Origin: Comamonas thiooxydans
Lineage (GTDB): Bacteria; Pseudomonadota; Gammaproteobacteria; Burkholderiales; Burkholderiaceae_C
Assembly (NCBI RefSeq): GCF_002157685.2
Contig: NZ_AP026738.1
Coordinates: forward strand, 806,001 to 870,000
Length of the DNA: 64,000 nt
Direction: 5' to 3'
Numbering within the stretch: the stretch's first letter is position 1; each line of letters opens with the position of its first letter. Shown here piece after piece: positions 37,405-46,040 of the stretch. A program made the position numbers and the translations under genes. The notes under the pieces are model-generated. The model was not told the origin of the DNA, searched no databases, and saw nothing but the letters and a program-made list of their open reading frames with translations.

Positions 37405-37773
37405 ATGCACGACCACGATTACGACGCCCATTGCATTTTCTGCCGCATCGCCAAAGGGGAGATTCCTTCGCGCAAGGTGTATGAGGACGAGGAGCTGTTC
37501 GCCTTCCACGACATTCACCCGGGTGCGCCTGTGCACTTCCTGGTGATTCCCAAGAAACACATCCATTCCATGGCCCAGGTCGGGGCCGAGGATGCGCCCC
37601 TGCTGGGCCGCATGATGGCGCTGGCTCCCAAGCTGGCGATGGAGCAGGGCTGCAACCCTTATCCCGATGGCGGTTTCCGCATCGTGGTCAACACCGGCAG
37701 CGAAGGCGGGCAGGAAGTGCACCATCTTCACCTGCATGTCATGGGTGGCCCGCGCCCCTGGCTCAAGGGCTGA
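37405..37773 (+). CDS. HIT-family purine nucleoside phosphoramidase (HinT-like)
   Basis: A 122-residue histidine-triad protein that in the family hydrolyses AMP-phosphoramidates and aminoacyl-adenylates. The HIT motif HLHLHV lies at 107-112, and 'CIFCRIAKGEIP' opens the domain. ATG 37405 is used because the domain starts there; upstream codons are not conserved-like. In Burkholderiales hinT typically follows hisE and precedes tatA, and here a patatin gene and DUF4870 lie between. Confidence 0.92.
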   Translation: MHDHDYDAHCIFCRIAKGEIPSRKVYEDEELFAFHDIHPGAPVHFLVIPKKHIHSMAQVGAEDAPLLGRMMALAPKLAMEQGCNPYPDGGFRIVVNTGSEGGQEVHHLHLHVMGGPRPWLKG

Positions 37774-37863
37774 TCAGGCGGCGCACCGGGTCTGCACGCG
37801 GCGATAGAGCTGTGGGCTGCAGGCTTTTTGGGTGATTGATTCGTATCTGTCACAAGCCCCGTC

Positions 37864-37869
37864 TAAAAT
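37864..37869 (+). promoter_or_regulatory. Possible -10 box of the tat operon
   Basis: TAAAAT 25 nt upstream of the tatA ATG, with an AGGAG ribosome site in between (37884-37888). No convincing -35 box at standard spacing. Confidence 0.4.
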
Positions 37870-37894
37870 GGTTTGCAATTTCTAGGAGATTCTC

Positions 37895-38131
37895 ATGGGC
37901 TCGTTTTCTATCTGGCACTGGGCGATCGTGCTGCTCATCGTGGTTCTGGTGTTCGGCACCAAGAAGCTCAAGAACATCGGCTCCGATCTGGGCGGCGCCG
38001 TCAAGGGCTTCAAGGACGGCATGAAGGACGGCGCGACTGACGCCGAAGCCAACGCTGCGACCGGCCAAGTGGCCAACCAGCAGGCTGCCGAAAAGGCCAC
38101 CATCGACGTGGAAGCCAAGCAAAAGAGCTGA
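37895..38131 (+). CDS. tatA: Twin-arginine translocase subunit TatA
   Basis: Pore-forming TatA subunit, 78 residues. A short N-terminal transmembrane helix (about 5-22), the '[21 protein letters not shown]' hinge and amphipathic helix, and a polar tail are present. The AGGAG site supports the ATG. First gene of tatA-tatB-tatC; Tat substrates visible in this window include the Rieske protein and perhaps the YbcH-like protein. Confidence 0.96.
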   Translation: MGSFSIWHWAIVLLIVVLVFGTKKLKNIGSDLGGAVKGFKDGMKDGATDAEANAATGQVANQQAAEKATIDVEAKQKS

Positions 38132-38153
38132 TCGCGGCAGGACTGACATTTAG

Positions 38154-38675
38154 ATGTTTGATATTGGCCTGTCCAAAATGGCGCTGATCGGTGCCGTGGC
38201 CCTGGTGGTCATCGGTCCCGAGAAGCTGCCGCGCGTGGCCCGCATGGTGGGCACCTTGCTTGGCAGGGCACAGCGCTATGTGTCCGACGTCAAGGCCGAG
38301 GTCAACCGCTCCATGGAGCTCGATGAGCTGCGCAAGATGAAGGACACGGTCGAGACTGCCGCGCGGGACGTTGAGTCCAGCATGCGCAATCAGGCCTCCG
38401 ATCTTGAAAAGGACTGGAGCGATGCGACCAAGGACCTGCGCGACGACTCGAACATGACTTCGGCTTCGTCCTTCGGCTCCTATGACGCAGAAGGTGGCTA
38501 CACCGGTCTGGACACGCACAGCAGCGTGGTGCCCGGCTATCGCCATCCGCGCAAGAACTGGCGCGTCAAGCGCGGTGCCGTGCCCCAGTGGTACAAGGCC
38601 CGTGCCGGGGTACGCAGCAAGGTCCAGTCGGGTGCGGCACGCGTGGCGCGCTTTCGCCCCAAGAAGTTCCATTGA
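38154..38675 (+). CDS. tatB: Twin-arginine translocase subunit TatB
   Basis: Substrate-recognition partner of TatC, 173 residues. The N-terminal membrane helix '[25 protein letters not shown]' region carries the conserved E and the P hinge, followed by a long amphipathic helix and a charged, Arg/Lys-rich tail. It starts 22 nt after tatA. A 156-nt gap with hairpins separates it from tatC. Confidence 0.94.
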   Translation: MFDIGLSKMALIGAVALVVIGPEKLPRVARMVGTLLGRAQRYVSDVKAEVNRSMELDELRKMKDTVETAARDVESSMRNQASDLEKDWSDATKDLRDDSNMTSASSFGSYDAEGGYTGLDTHSSVVPGYRHPRKNWRVKRGAVPQWYKARAGVRSKVQSGAARVARFRPKKFH

Positions 38676-38690
38676 ACATGCAGCTCAGCA

Positions 38691-38777
38691 GCCTGCCGGC
38701 CGCAAGGTCGGCCATGGCCGGCCCCAGGGGGCAGGCTTGGCTGCCAGCATGTCGTCCTTTGCCCGTGATTCACGGGC
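38691..38777. other. Hairpin-rich tatB-tatC intergenic segment
   Basis: GCCTGCC/GGCAGGC (38691-38697 and 38730-38736) encloses GGCC-rich inner dyads. A second hairpin GCCCGTG/CACGGGC with a 3-nt loop (38761-38777) is followed by a T-rich stretch. It resembles a weak terminator or attenuator inside the tat operon. Confidence 0.45.
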
Positions 38778-38831
38778 GTTGTTGTTTCTCAAGCGTGTGG
38801 GGCCGATCGGGCTCCGGCGCGGTTTTGCACC

Positions 38832-39644
38832 ATGTCCGAACCCTCTAAAGAAGACGAACTCGCAGGTACGGAACAGCCGTTTGTCCAGCACCTGATGGAG
38901 CTGCGTGACCGCCTGCTCTACAGCCTGTATGGCGTTTTGATCGGCGTCGGGCTGCTGATGTTCTGGCCGGGCCCCGACGGCCTGATCGACTTCATCGCCC
39001 TGCCCATCAAGGAGCACATGCCGCCCGGCGCCAAGCTGATTGCGGTGGGCGTTTTCTCGCCCTTCTTCGTGCCGCTCAAGGTGCTGATGATGGTGGCCGT
39101 GCTGCTGGCGCTGCCCTGGATCATGTACCAGATCTGGGCTTTTGTGGCACCGGGGCTGTACAGCCACGAGAAGAAGTTCGCCCTGCCGCTGATCATGTTC
39201 GGCAGCCTGCTGGCCTATGCCGGCATTGCCTTCGTACAGTTCTTTGTGCTGGGCAATATGTTCAAGTTCATCCAGCACTTCACGCCGGCCAGCGTGGCGG
39301 CAACACCCGACATTGCCTCGTACGTGGAAGCGATTCTCTCGCTCTACATCGCGTTTGCGGCAGCCTTTCAGGTGCCCATCGTGGTGATGCTGCTGGTGCG
39401 CTTCGGGCTGGTGGAGATTGAAAAGCTCAAGGCCTTCCGCGGCTATTTCGTGGTGCTGGCCTTTGTGATTGCTGCCGTCATCACGCCGCCCGATGTGATC
39501 TCTCAGCTGGCCCTGGCCTTGCCCATGTGCCTGCTCTACGAGATCGGCATTCTGGGAGCCGGCTGGTTCAGCCGGGTATCGCGTGCGCCCGATGCCGAAG
39601 AAGGCGCGGGCACGGAAGTGGAGAAATCCACGGACGGCCACTGA
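38832..39644 (+). CDS. tatC: Twin-arginine translocase subunit TatC
   Basis: Six-helix membrane core of the Tat receptor, 270 residues. Conserved cues are the N-terminal 'QPFVQHLMELRDRLLYS' (with the E that binds the twin-arginine signal), 'FYQIWAFVAPGLY'-type segment ('MYQIWAFVAPGLYSHEK'), and 'LTPPDVISQ'-like 'ITPPDVISQLALALPM'. The acidic C-terminal tail is cytosolic. A terminator follows 20 nt after the stop. Confidence 0.96.
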   Translation: MSEPSKEDELAGTEQPFVQHLMELRDRLLYSLYGVLIGVGLLMFWPGPDGLIDFIALPIKEHMPPGAKLIAVGVFSPFFVPLKVLMMVAVLLALPWIMYQIWAFVAPGLYSHEKKFALPLIMFGSLLAYAGIAFVQFFVLGNMFKFIQHFTPASVAATPDIASYVEAILSLYIAFAAAFQVPIVVMLLVRFGLVEIEKLKAFRGYFVVLAFVIAAVITPPDVISQLALALPMCLLYEIGILGAGWFSRVSRAPDAEEGAGTEVEKSTDGH

Positions 39645-39664
39645 TCTTCGGCCAGACTCCTGAT

Positions 39665-39698
39665 AAAGCCCTTGAAGCGATTCAAGGGCTTTTGTTTT
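39665..39698 (+). terminator. Rho-independent terminator after tatC
   Basis: Perfect 12-bp stem AAAGCCCTTGAA / TTCAAGGGCTTT with loop GCGA, then TTTGTTTT. Confidence 0.9.
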
Positions 39699-39746
39699 GA
39701 TAGCTGTCGACGCTTTGCCTGTAAGCGCTTGAGTCGTATTTTTCGA
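39698..39746. repeat. Dispersed repeat family A, copy 2
   Basis: TGATAGCTGTCGACGCTTTG, then TGTAAGCGCTTGAG and a T-rich end, aligns by eye with the copy at 10922-10969 across its whole length. It lies between the tatC and degS-like terminators. Confidence 0.6.
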
Positions 39747-39790
39747 TGAGTCGTGCTGGCCCGCTGCGGCCTGCAACAGGCCGCGGCATG

Positions 39791-39817
39791 AAAAAAGCCA
39801 GCGACTGGCGCTGGCTT
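39791..39817 (-). terminator. Rho-independent terminator of the degS-like gene
   Basis: Read on the minus strand: AAGCCAGCG, short loop, GTCGCTGGCTT, then six T residues, beginning 22 nt after the protease stop. Confidence 0.85.
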
Positions 39818-39838
39818 GTGGGCTTGATGGCGCTGAAA

Positions 39839-40999
39839 TCAGCGTCGTGGGCGGCTCTGCTGCTGCAGGGTGCTGGCTGCAGGGCGAGCGCCCGGAGTGA
39901 TGTTCAGCACCACTTCGCTGTCGCCGCGGCGCACATCGAACTTGGCGGCTTCGCCGGGCTTGAGCGAGGCCACGGCCGTCAGCAGTTCGGAGACATTGCG
40001 GGTCGCGGTCTCGCCCACCTTGACGATCACGTCGCCGGGGCGCATGCCGGCCTGGGCCGCGGGGCCGGCCTGCAGCACGCCGGTGATGATGACGCCGGCA
40101 TCGGCCTTGACGCCAAAGGTCTCGGCCAGCTCGGGCGAGAGCTCGTTGGGCTCCACGCCGATCCAGCCGCGCGTGACCTTGCCGTCCTTGACGATGCCGT
40201 CCAGCACCATCTTGGCTGTGGAGACGGGAATCGCGAACCCGATGCCCATGCTGCCGCCAGAGCGCGAATAGATGGCCGTGTTGATGCCCAGCAGATTGCC
40301 GTTGGCATCCACCAGCGCACCGCCGGAGTTGCCGGGGTTGATGGCAGCGTCGGTCTGGATGAAGTTCTCGAAGGTGTTGATGCCCAGTTGACTGCGGCCC
40401 AGAGCGCTGATGATGCCGCTGGTCACGGTCTGGCCCACGCCGAAGGGGTTGCCGATGGCCAGCACGCGGTCGCCCACAGCGACCTGATCGGAGTTGCCCA
40501 GCACGATGACGGGCAACTTGTCGAGCTCGATCTTGAGAATGGCCAGATCGGTCTCGGGGTCTGTTCCTATGATCTTGGCCTTGGCCTGGCGGCTGTCGGT
40601 CAGCGTGACCTCGATATCGTCGGCGCCTTCCACCACATGGTTGTTGGTGAGGATGTAGCCATCTTGACTGATGATGACGCCACTACCCAAACCAGATTGC
40701 TCTTGCGGGCCCTGATCGCCAAAGAAGAACTGGAACCAGGGGTCGTTGGCCCGCGGGTGGCGAACCGCCTTGCTGGTGTTGATGCTGACCACGGCAGGCG
40801 AGGCCTTGCGCGCGGCAGGCGCAAAGCTGCCCGGCGCGACTTCACCCGCTGGAGTGGATGGAGCCTGCAGCAGCGAAACACCGGCGCTGCTACGGATATT
40901 TCCGCGCTGAAGCCAAGTGGGCTGTAGGGTAGCCACTACAAAATAGATAGCCACCAGCACGGTGACGACCTGCGAAAACAGCAACCAGGTGCGTTTCAT
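39839..40999 (-). CDS. Membrane-anchored trypsin-like serine protease, DegS/AlgW-like, one PDZ domain
   Basis: A 386-residue HtrA-family protease. An uncleaved-looking N-terminal hydrophobic helix (about 5-25) anchors it in the inner membrane. The catalytic triad is readable as H121 (TNNHVV), D151 (TDLAI) and S225 (GNSGG), and a single PDZ domain occupies about 285-375. One PDZ plus a membrane anchor suggests a DegS/AlgW-type site-1 protease activating an envelope stress response, rather than two-PDZ DegP. ATG 40999 begins the membrane helix; upstream in-frame codons are not coding-like. Convergent with tatC. Confidence 0.88.
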   Translation of the reverse strand: MKRTWLLFSQVVTVLVAIYFVVATLQPTWLQRGNIRSSAGVSLLQAPSTPAGEVAPGSFAPAARKASPAVVSINTSKAVRHPRANDPWFQFFFGDQGPQEQSGLGSGVIISQDGYILTNNHVVEGADDIEVTLTDSRQAKAKIIGTDPETDLAILKIELDKLPVIVLGNSDQVAVGDRVLAIGNPFGVGQTVTSGIISALGRSQLGINTFENFIQTDAAINPGNSGGALVDANGNLLGINTAIYSRSGGSMGIGFAIPVSTAKMVLDGIVKDGKVTRGWIGVEPNELSPELAETFGVKADAGVIITGVLQAGPAAQAGMRPGDVIVKVGETATRNVSELLTAVASLKPGEAAKFDVRRGDSEVVLNITPGARPAASTLQQQSRPRR

Positions 41000-41363
41000 G
41001 TAATGCGTATAGGTAGTAAGGGGAATAAGCCCACATTGTGAAGCATGGCCGCGCCAGGCGTCGAAGCGAACATTTGCTTGCACGCAATTGCATAACGCAA
41101 AGCTTCACAGATTGCAGGAGCGATGGCTATAGGACTGCAGGCATCTAAAGTTTTGCGCGTCCAGGAGCCATGAGTGAAAACCCTAGAATGTTTTTTCGAC
41201 TGCGCTTACGCCGCCGTTACTGAAGTGACTGCCCACAAGGTGCTCATATTCGGTCTGGTGCGGCTTTGTATCTGAAGCCCGCCGCAATCGGTCTGCCACT
41301 GCACGTTGACCCGTGATCAGCGGCCTTATCCGCGCTGTCCTGCTGTTCGATCTAGGAAACACC

Positions 41364-42689
41364 ATGACTACGCTTGACCACGCTGCATCGGCCAACGCGC
41401 CGGCTGCAGCGCCGAATCGTCTCCTGAACCGGGAGGACTACAAGACCCTGGGCTTATCGGCCCTGGGCGGAACGCTGGAGTTTTATGACTTCGTGGTGTT
41501 CGTCTTTTTTGCCAATGTGATTGGCAGCCTGTTCTTTCCAGCCTCGCTGCCGGAGTGGATGCGCCAGCTGCAGACGCTGGGCATTTTCGCGGCCGGTTAT
41601 CTGGCGCGCCCCATCGGCGGTATCTTGATTGCCCACTTCGGCGACATCCTGGGCCGCAAGAAGATGTTCACGCTGTCGGTGTTCCTGATGGCCGTGCCTA
41701 CCCTGGTCATCGGTCTGTTGCCGACTTATGAAACCATCGGCCTGGCCGCTCCCATCCTGCTGCTGCTGATGCGTGTGATGCAAGGTGCTGCCATTGGCGG
41801 TGAAATGCCTGGTGCCTGGGTGTTCGTGGCCGAGCATGCGCCCCAGAAGCGTTACGGCTTTGCGATTGGCGCACTGACTTCCGGGATTACCGGCGGCATT
41901 TTCCTGGGCTCCATCATCGGGGTGTGGCTCAACAGCACCTACAGTCAGGGCGAGATCCACGACTGGGCCTGGCGTCTGCCCTTCATTCTGGGCGGTGTCT
42001 TCGGCCTGGTGTCTGTGTATCTGCGCAAGTTCCTGCACGAGACTCCCATCTTCCAGGAGCTGCAGGCCCGCAAGGCCGCCGACCGCGAACTGCCGATCAA
42101 GACCATCCTGCGCGACCACCGTGAAGCCTGCGTCGTCGTGGCGCTGATGACCTGGGTGCTGTCCACGGCGATCGTGGTGGTGATTCTGTTCACACCAGCC
42201 TATCTGCAAAAGGTGTTCCACATCGAGCCGGCCATGGCCCTGAAGGCCAATGCCGTGGCGACCGTGACGCTGACCATAGGCTGCGTGTTCTGGGGCTGGC
42301 TGTCCGACAAGATAGGCACCAAGCTGACCATGCTCATCGGCTGGGGCGGCATGACGGCCACGGCCTATCTGTTCTACCTGAACCTGCCTGGCAACGAAGC
42401 ATCGCTGATCTGCAACTATGCAACCGTGGGCTTTTTTGTGGGCTCCATCTCGCTGCTGCCCGTGGTGGGTGTGCGGGCCTTCCCGCCGGAGGTGCGCTTC
42501 ACCGGTCTGTCCTTCTCCTACAACATGGCTTATGCCGTGTTTGGCGGCCTGACCCCGATGCTGGTGTCCGTGTGGCAGCAGGTGGATGTGATGGCTCCAG
42601 CCCACTATGTGGCGGCCATGGGCGTGCTGGGCATGGCCATGGGATTCTGGCCACTGGCCTGCAAGGGCTGGCAAGCCAAGAAGGCTTGA
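41364..42689 (+). CDS. MFS transporter, metabolite:H+ symporter (MHS) family
   Basis: A 441-residue 12-helix transporter. The MHS-type signature between helices 2 and 3 reads 'FGDILGRKKMF', and the early 'LGGTLEFYDFVVF' segment is typical of citrate/proline/betaine-type symporters. ATG 41364 follows a TAGGAAAC ribosome-like site; the upstream in-frame start at 41313 is less likely. The substrate (organic acid or betaine) cannot be determined. A terminator follows. Confidence 0.88.
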   Translation: MTTLDHAASANAPAAAPNRLLNREDYKTLGLSALGGTLEFYDFVVFVFFANVIGSLFFPASLPEWMRQLQTLGIFAAGYLARPIGGILIAHFGDILGRKKMFTLSVFLMAVPTLVIGLLPTYETIGLAAPILLLLMRVMQGAAIGGEMPGAWVFVAEHAPQKRYGFAIGALTSGITGGIFLGSIIGVWLNSTYSQGEIHDWAWRLPFILGGVFGLVSVYLRKFLHETPIFQELQARKAADRELPIKTILRDHREACVVVALMTWVLSTAIVVVILFTPAYLQKVFHIEPAMALKANAVATVTLTIGCVFWGWLSDKIGTKLTMLIGWGGMTATAYLFYLNLPGNEASLICNYATVGFFVGSISLLPVVGVRAFPPEVRFTGLSFSYNMAYAVFGGLTPMLVSVWQQVDVMAPAHYVAAMGVLGMAMGFWPLACKGWQAKKA

Positions 42690-42706
42690 AGTCACTTGTT
42701 CTGATG

Positions 42707-42734
42707 AAAAGGGCAGCTCTGGGCTGCCCTTTTT
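42707..42734 (+). terminator. Rho-independent terminator after the MHS transporter
   Basis: AAAAGGGCAGC / GCTGCCCTTTTT perfect stem with a 5-nt loop and T-run. Confidence 0.9.
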
Positions 42735-42779
42735 ACGTCTGTCAAAGCCTTGCTGGCTGGGTCTGCGTGCGGGCTTGGG

Positions 42780-42785
42780 CACAAT
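42780..42785 (+). promoter_or_regulatory. -10-like hexamer directly before the nif3-like start codon
   Basis: CACAAT ends 6 nt before the ATG at 42792 and there is no Shine-Dalgarno sequence. A transcript from it would start at the ATG itself (leaderless). Confidence 0.35.
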
Positions 42786-42791
42786 CGAGCC

Positions 42792-43544
42792 ATGAGCATT
42801 GAGCGAAACACCCTGTTATCCGTTTTCAACGGGCTGCTGCAGCCTGAACGTTTCAAGGACTACGGACCCAACGGCCTGCAGGTCGAAGGCAAGAGCGAGA
42901 TTCGTCGCATCGTCAGCGGTGTGACGGCCAGTCGCGCCCTGATCGAGGCGGCGATCGAGTCCGGGGCCGATGCCATCTTCGTGCACCACGGTCTGTTCTG
43001 GCGCGGTATGGATGGTCGCATCACGGGCTGGCTCAAGGAGCGCATCCGTCTGTTGCTGGCGCATGACATCAATCTGTTTGCCTATCACCTGCCGCTGGAT
43101 GCCCATGCCGAACTGGGCAACAACGCGCAGCTCGGTACGCGGCTGGGCGTGCAGGGGCAGGCCACATTCGGCGACCAGAACCTGGGCTGGCTGGCCGATG
43201 TGGACTTTGCCGATGCCACAGCTCTGGCCGAACATGTGCAAGCCGTGCTGGGGCGCAAGGTGACGCTGGCCGGTGCGCAAGGGTACAAGCCGATCCGCAA
43301 GCTGGCCTGGTGCACCGGAGGGGCGCAGGGCTTTTTCGAGTCCGCGATTGCCGCAGGCGCCGATGCCTATATCACCGGCGAGATTTCCGAACCCCAGATG
43401 CATCTGGCGAGTGAGATGGGCGTGAGCTTCATCGCTGCCGGCCATCATGCGACCGAGCGCTATGGAGCGCCGGCCGTGGCGGCCCATGTAGCTCAGGAGT
43501 GCGGGCTGGAGCACCGTTTCATCGATATCGACAACCCGGCCTGA
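42792..43544 (+). CDS. Nif3-like dinuclear metal centre protein
   Basis: A 250-residue Nif3/YbgI-family protein that forms toroidal hexamers with a two-metal site; the biochemical role is unresolved. Metal-binding cues are H65-H66 in 'FVHHGLFW', 'YHLPLDAH', and the C-terminal 'AGHHATE'. The start is ATG 42792, where homology begins, immediately after a -10-like element. In this family's gene neighbourhoods it often lies near petABC and the degS-like gene, as here. Confidence 0.92.
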   Translation: MSIERNTLLSVFNGLLQPERFKDYGPNGLQVEGKSEIRRIVSGVTASRALIEAAIESGADAIFVHHGLFWRGMDGRITGWLKERIRLLLAHDINLFAYHLPLDAHAELGNNAQLGTRLGVQGQATFGDQNLGWLADVDFADATALAEHVQAVLGRKVTLAGAQGYKPIRKLAWCTGGAQGFFESAIAAGADAYITGEISEPQMHLASEMGVSFIAAGHHATERYGAPAVAAHVAQECGLEHRFIDIDNPA

Positions 43545-43617
43545 TCCGCTCCTGGACCTTTGTCTTTCACTTTGATGGCTGCAAGCACTCTGGAAGAGGG
43601 GGCTTGCGGCGACTCTG

Positions 43618-44682
43618 ATGCCTATGTCCGTCATTGCTTCAACCCAAACCATCGCCATCACCCAGGGCGACTGTGCAGGCATAGGGCCTGAAATCATCGC
43701 CAAGGCCTTCCGGGCTGCGCCGCAGGCCATGCGAGGCTGTTTTGTGGTGGGCGAGTTGCAGACTCTGCGCCGAGCCACGGCACTGGCAGCTCGAGCCGCT
43801 GACGGCGATCAGGGCATCGCCCAGCCCGTGGTGGTGATCGATGAGCCGAGCGACGCCTGGTCTGTTCCGGAAGGTGCTGTCGCGCTGCTGAACCTGCCGG
43901 GACTGGCGGGGCCTCAGCCCTATGGCCAGATTTGCGCAGCTGCCGGGCAGGCCGCTGCGCAATGCGTGGTCTGGGCCGCGCAAGCGGCTTTGCGTGGCGA
44001 GATTGCTGCCCTGGTCACGGCACCCTTGCACAAGGAAGCGCTGCATCTGGCAGGCGTGACTTTCCCAGGGCACACAGAACTCCTGCAGGCCGAAGCGGCC
44101 GCCCATGCAGGCGTTTCGCTGGAGCAAATGCCGGTGCGCATGATGCTGGCGAACGACGAGTTGCGCACCGTGCTGGTCAGCATCCATGTCTCGCTGCGCG
44201 AGGCCATCGAGGCCGTGACCGGGCCGCAGATTCTGCAGACCCTGCGCATCACGCATCAGGCGCTGGGCAAGAGCCTGGGACGTACGCCTCGCATTGCCGT
44301 GGCAGGACTCAATCCGCATGCGGGCGAGGGCGGCATCTTCGGGCGTGAAGAAATCGAGATCATTGCCCCGGCGATAGCGGCAGCGCAGGCCGAAGGCATG
44401 GATGTGCAGGGACCGTTTGCGCCGGACACGGTCTTCATGCGGGCGCGAAATACGCCAGCCCACCCGGGTGAATTCGATGTGGTGTTGGCGATGTACCACG
44501 ACCAAGGGTTGATCCCAGTCAAATATTTGGGTGTGGAAAAAGGTGTCAACGTGACCCTGGGATTGCCGCTGGTGCGTACCAGTCCCGACCACGGCACGGC
44601 CTTTGACATTGCCGGCCTGGGCGTGGCCGACGAGGCCAGCCTGCTTGAAGCCGTGCATATGGCCCGCAGTCTGGCGAGTTGA
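43618..44682 (+). CDS. pdxA: 4-hydroxythreonine-4-phosphate dehydrogenase
   Basis: NAD-dependent enzyme of de novo pyridoxal 5'-phosphate synthesis. It has 354 residues, slightly longer than the roughly 330 usual for PdxA because of a short insertion after the first 60 residues. Metal-binding histidines are visible in 'FPGHTELL', 'VSIHVSL' and 'YHDQGLIPVKY'. ATG 43618 or 43624 could start it. It lies 73 nt after the nif3-like gene. Confidence 0.93.
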   Translation: MPMSVIASTQTIAITQGDCAGIGPEIIAKAFRAAPQAMRGCFVVGELQTLRRATALAARAADGDQGIAQPVVVIDEPSDAWSVPEGAVALLNLPGLAGPQPYGQICAAAGQAAAQCVVWAAQAALRGEIAALVTAPLHKEALHLAGVTFPGHTELLQAEAAAHAGVSLEQMPVRMMLANDELRTVLVSIHVSLREAIEAVTGPQILQTLRITHQALGKSLGRTPRIAVAGLNPHAGEGGIFGREEIEIIAPAIAAAQAEGMDVQGPFAPDTVFMRARNTPAHPGEFDVVLAMYHDQGLIPVKYLGVEKGVNVTLGLPLVRTSPDHGTAFDIAGLGVADEASLLEAVHMARSLAS

Positions 44683-44787
44683 TGGACTTCAACTGCTGGT
44701 TCACCAGCCGTTTATGCGTCAGGCATCCAAGCGTTTGCCGGATGGATTCATGCATTGTGTTGGGTCGCGCTGAATGCTCGATGCCAT

Positions 44788-44819
44788 GAAAAAAGCCTGC
44801 TGGAGGTCAGCAGGCTTTT
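44788..44819 (-). terminator. Rho-independent terminator, usable on both strands
   Basis: AAAAGCCTGCTG / TCAGCAGGCTTTT-type stem with a 4-nt loop. It lies between the pdxA and mscL stops, with A- and T-runs on both sides, so it can serve both convergent genes. Confidence 0.85.
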
Positions 44820-44839
44820 CGTCACTGGGTTGAACGCTC

Positions 44840-45274
44840 TCAGGCCTTGCGATTGAGGCTGTCGCGGATCTCGCGCAGCAGCTGAATGTCTTCGGGCGTA
44901 GTGGGTGCTTGCTCCGGTGCGGGCGGTGCCTCGCGCTTGAGGCGGTTGATCTGTTTGACCATCATGAAAATGATGAAGGCCAGAATCACGAAGTTCACCG
45001 CAACCGTGATGAAGTTGCCATAGGCAAAGACGGGAATGCCGGCTTTTTTCAGTGCATCCAGAGTGCGTGGAACTCCTTCGGGCATGGTGCCCAGAACGAC
45101 GAACAGGTTGGAAAAATCCAGCTTGCCAAAGAACAGGCCCACCAGAGGCATGATGAGGTCGTTGACCACGGAATCAACGATTTTCCCGAACGCGCCGCCG
45201 ATGATCACGCCCACGGCAAGATCCATGACGTTTCCCTTGATTGCGAACTCGCGGAATTCTTGCATCATGCCCAT
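44840..45274 (-). CDS. mscL: Large-conductance mechanosensitive channel
   Basis: Pentameric inner-membrane channel that opens on membrane tension to release solutes during hypo-osmotic shock. It has 144 residues with the family N-terminus '[24 protein letters not shown]' in recognisable form, two transmembrane helices, and a charged C-terminal helix ending '[11 protein letters not shown]'. The glycine-rich TM1 pore lining is intact. It is divergent from petA with about 150 nt between. Confidence 0.95.
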   Translation of the reverse strand: MGMMQEFREFAIKGNVMDLAVGVIIGGAFGKIVDSVVNDLIMPLVGLFFGKLDFSNLFVVLGTMPEGVPRTLDALKKAGIPVFAYGNFITVAVNFVILAFIIFMMVKQINRLKREAPPAPEQAPTTPEDIQLLREIRDSLNRKA

Positions 45275-45374
45275 AAGCAGTTCCAGTCACTAAGAGTTTG
45301 AGATAGCGCAGTATTGCGTGACTTTGGCGGTTGTCAACGTCGGACTGGGGCTGGAATAACCATAACCCCACCGC

Positions 45375-45380
45375 TAGAAT
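45375..45380 (+). promoter_or_regulatory. Probable -10 box of the petABC operon
   Basis: TAGAAT 43 nt upstream of the petA ATG; a TGGAAT -35-like hexamer (45352-45357) is 17 nt upstream. A GAGGAAA ribosome site precedes the ATG. Confidence 0.4.
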
Positions 45381-45423
45381 TTGCAGTTGACCCCAAATCA
45401 AGCGATGTACTTCGAGGAAATCC

Positions 45424-46026
45424 ATGAGTGACTCTCCAGTCGACTCCAGCAAGCGCACGTGGATCATCACGTCAGCATGTGCTGGTGCCGTGGGCGGTGT
45501 GGCAACGGCCGTCCCTTTTGTGAGCTCCTTCCAGCCTTCTGAAAAAGCCAAAGCAGCAGGTGCTGCGGTAGAGGTGGATATCTCCAATCTCAAGAATGGT
45601 GAGAAGCTCACCGTCGAATGGCGCGGCAAGCCGGTGTGGATCATCAAGCGCACACCCGAGCAGCTCAAGGACTTGCCCGGCCTCGATGGCGAACTGGCAG
45701 ACCCGACCTCGGCGCGTCATCCCGAAGAGTTCACTCCTCCCTATGCACGCAATGAAGCGCGCTCCATCAAGCCTGAAATTCTGGTGGTCGTGGGTATCTG
45801 CACGCATCTGGGCTGCTCTCCCACCGACAAGTTCGTCGCCGGGCCTCAGCCTTCGCTGCCTGCAGACTGGAAGGGCGGCTTCCTGTGCCCATGCCATGGC
45901 TCCACTTTTGACATGGCCGGCCGGGTGTTCAAGAACAAGCCAGCGCCGGACAACCTGCAAGTGCCGCCACATATGTATCTGTCCGACACCAAGCTGCTGA
46001 TTGGTGAAGACACCAAGGCAGCCTGA
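45424..46026 (+). CDS. petA: Ubiquinol-cytochrome c reductase Rieske iron-sulfur subunit
   Basis: 2Fe-2S subunit of the cytochrome bc1 complex, 200 residues. The Tat-type N-terminal anchor contains 'SKRTWI' before a hydrophobic segment that remains as membrane anchor. Cluster ligands are C126 and H128 (CTHLGC) and C155 and H158 (CPCHGS); C131 and C157 would form the stabilising disulfide. It takes electrons from ubiquinol to cytochrome c1. First gene of petA-B-C, 14 nt before petB. Confidence 0.97.
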   Translation: MSDSPVDSSKRTWIITSACAGAVGGVATAVPFVSSFQPSEKAKAAGAAVEVDISNLKNGEKLTVEWRGKPVWIIKRTPEQLKDLPGLDGELADPTSARHPEEFTPPYARNEARSIKPEILVVVGICTHLGCSPTDKFVAGPQPSLPADWKGGFLCPCHGSTFDMAGRVFKNKPAPDNLQVPPHMYLSDTKLLIGEDTKAA

Positions 46027-46040
46027 GGGAGAGAAGAACA

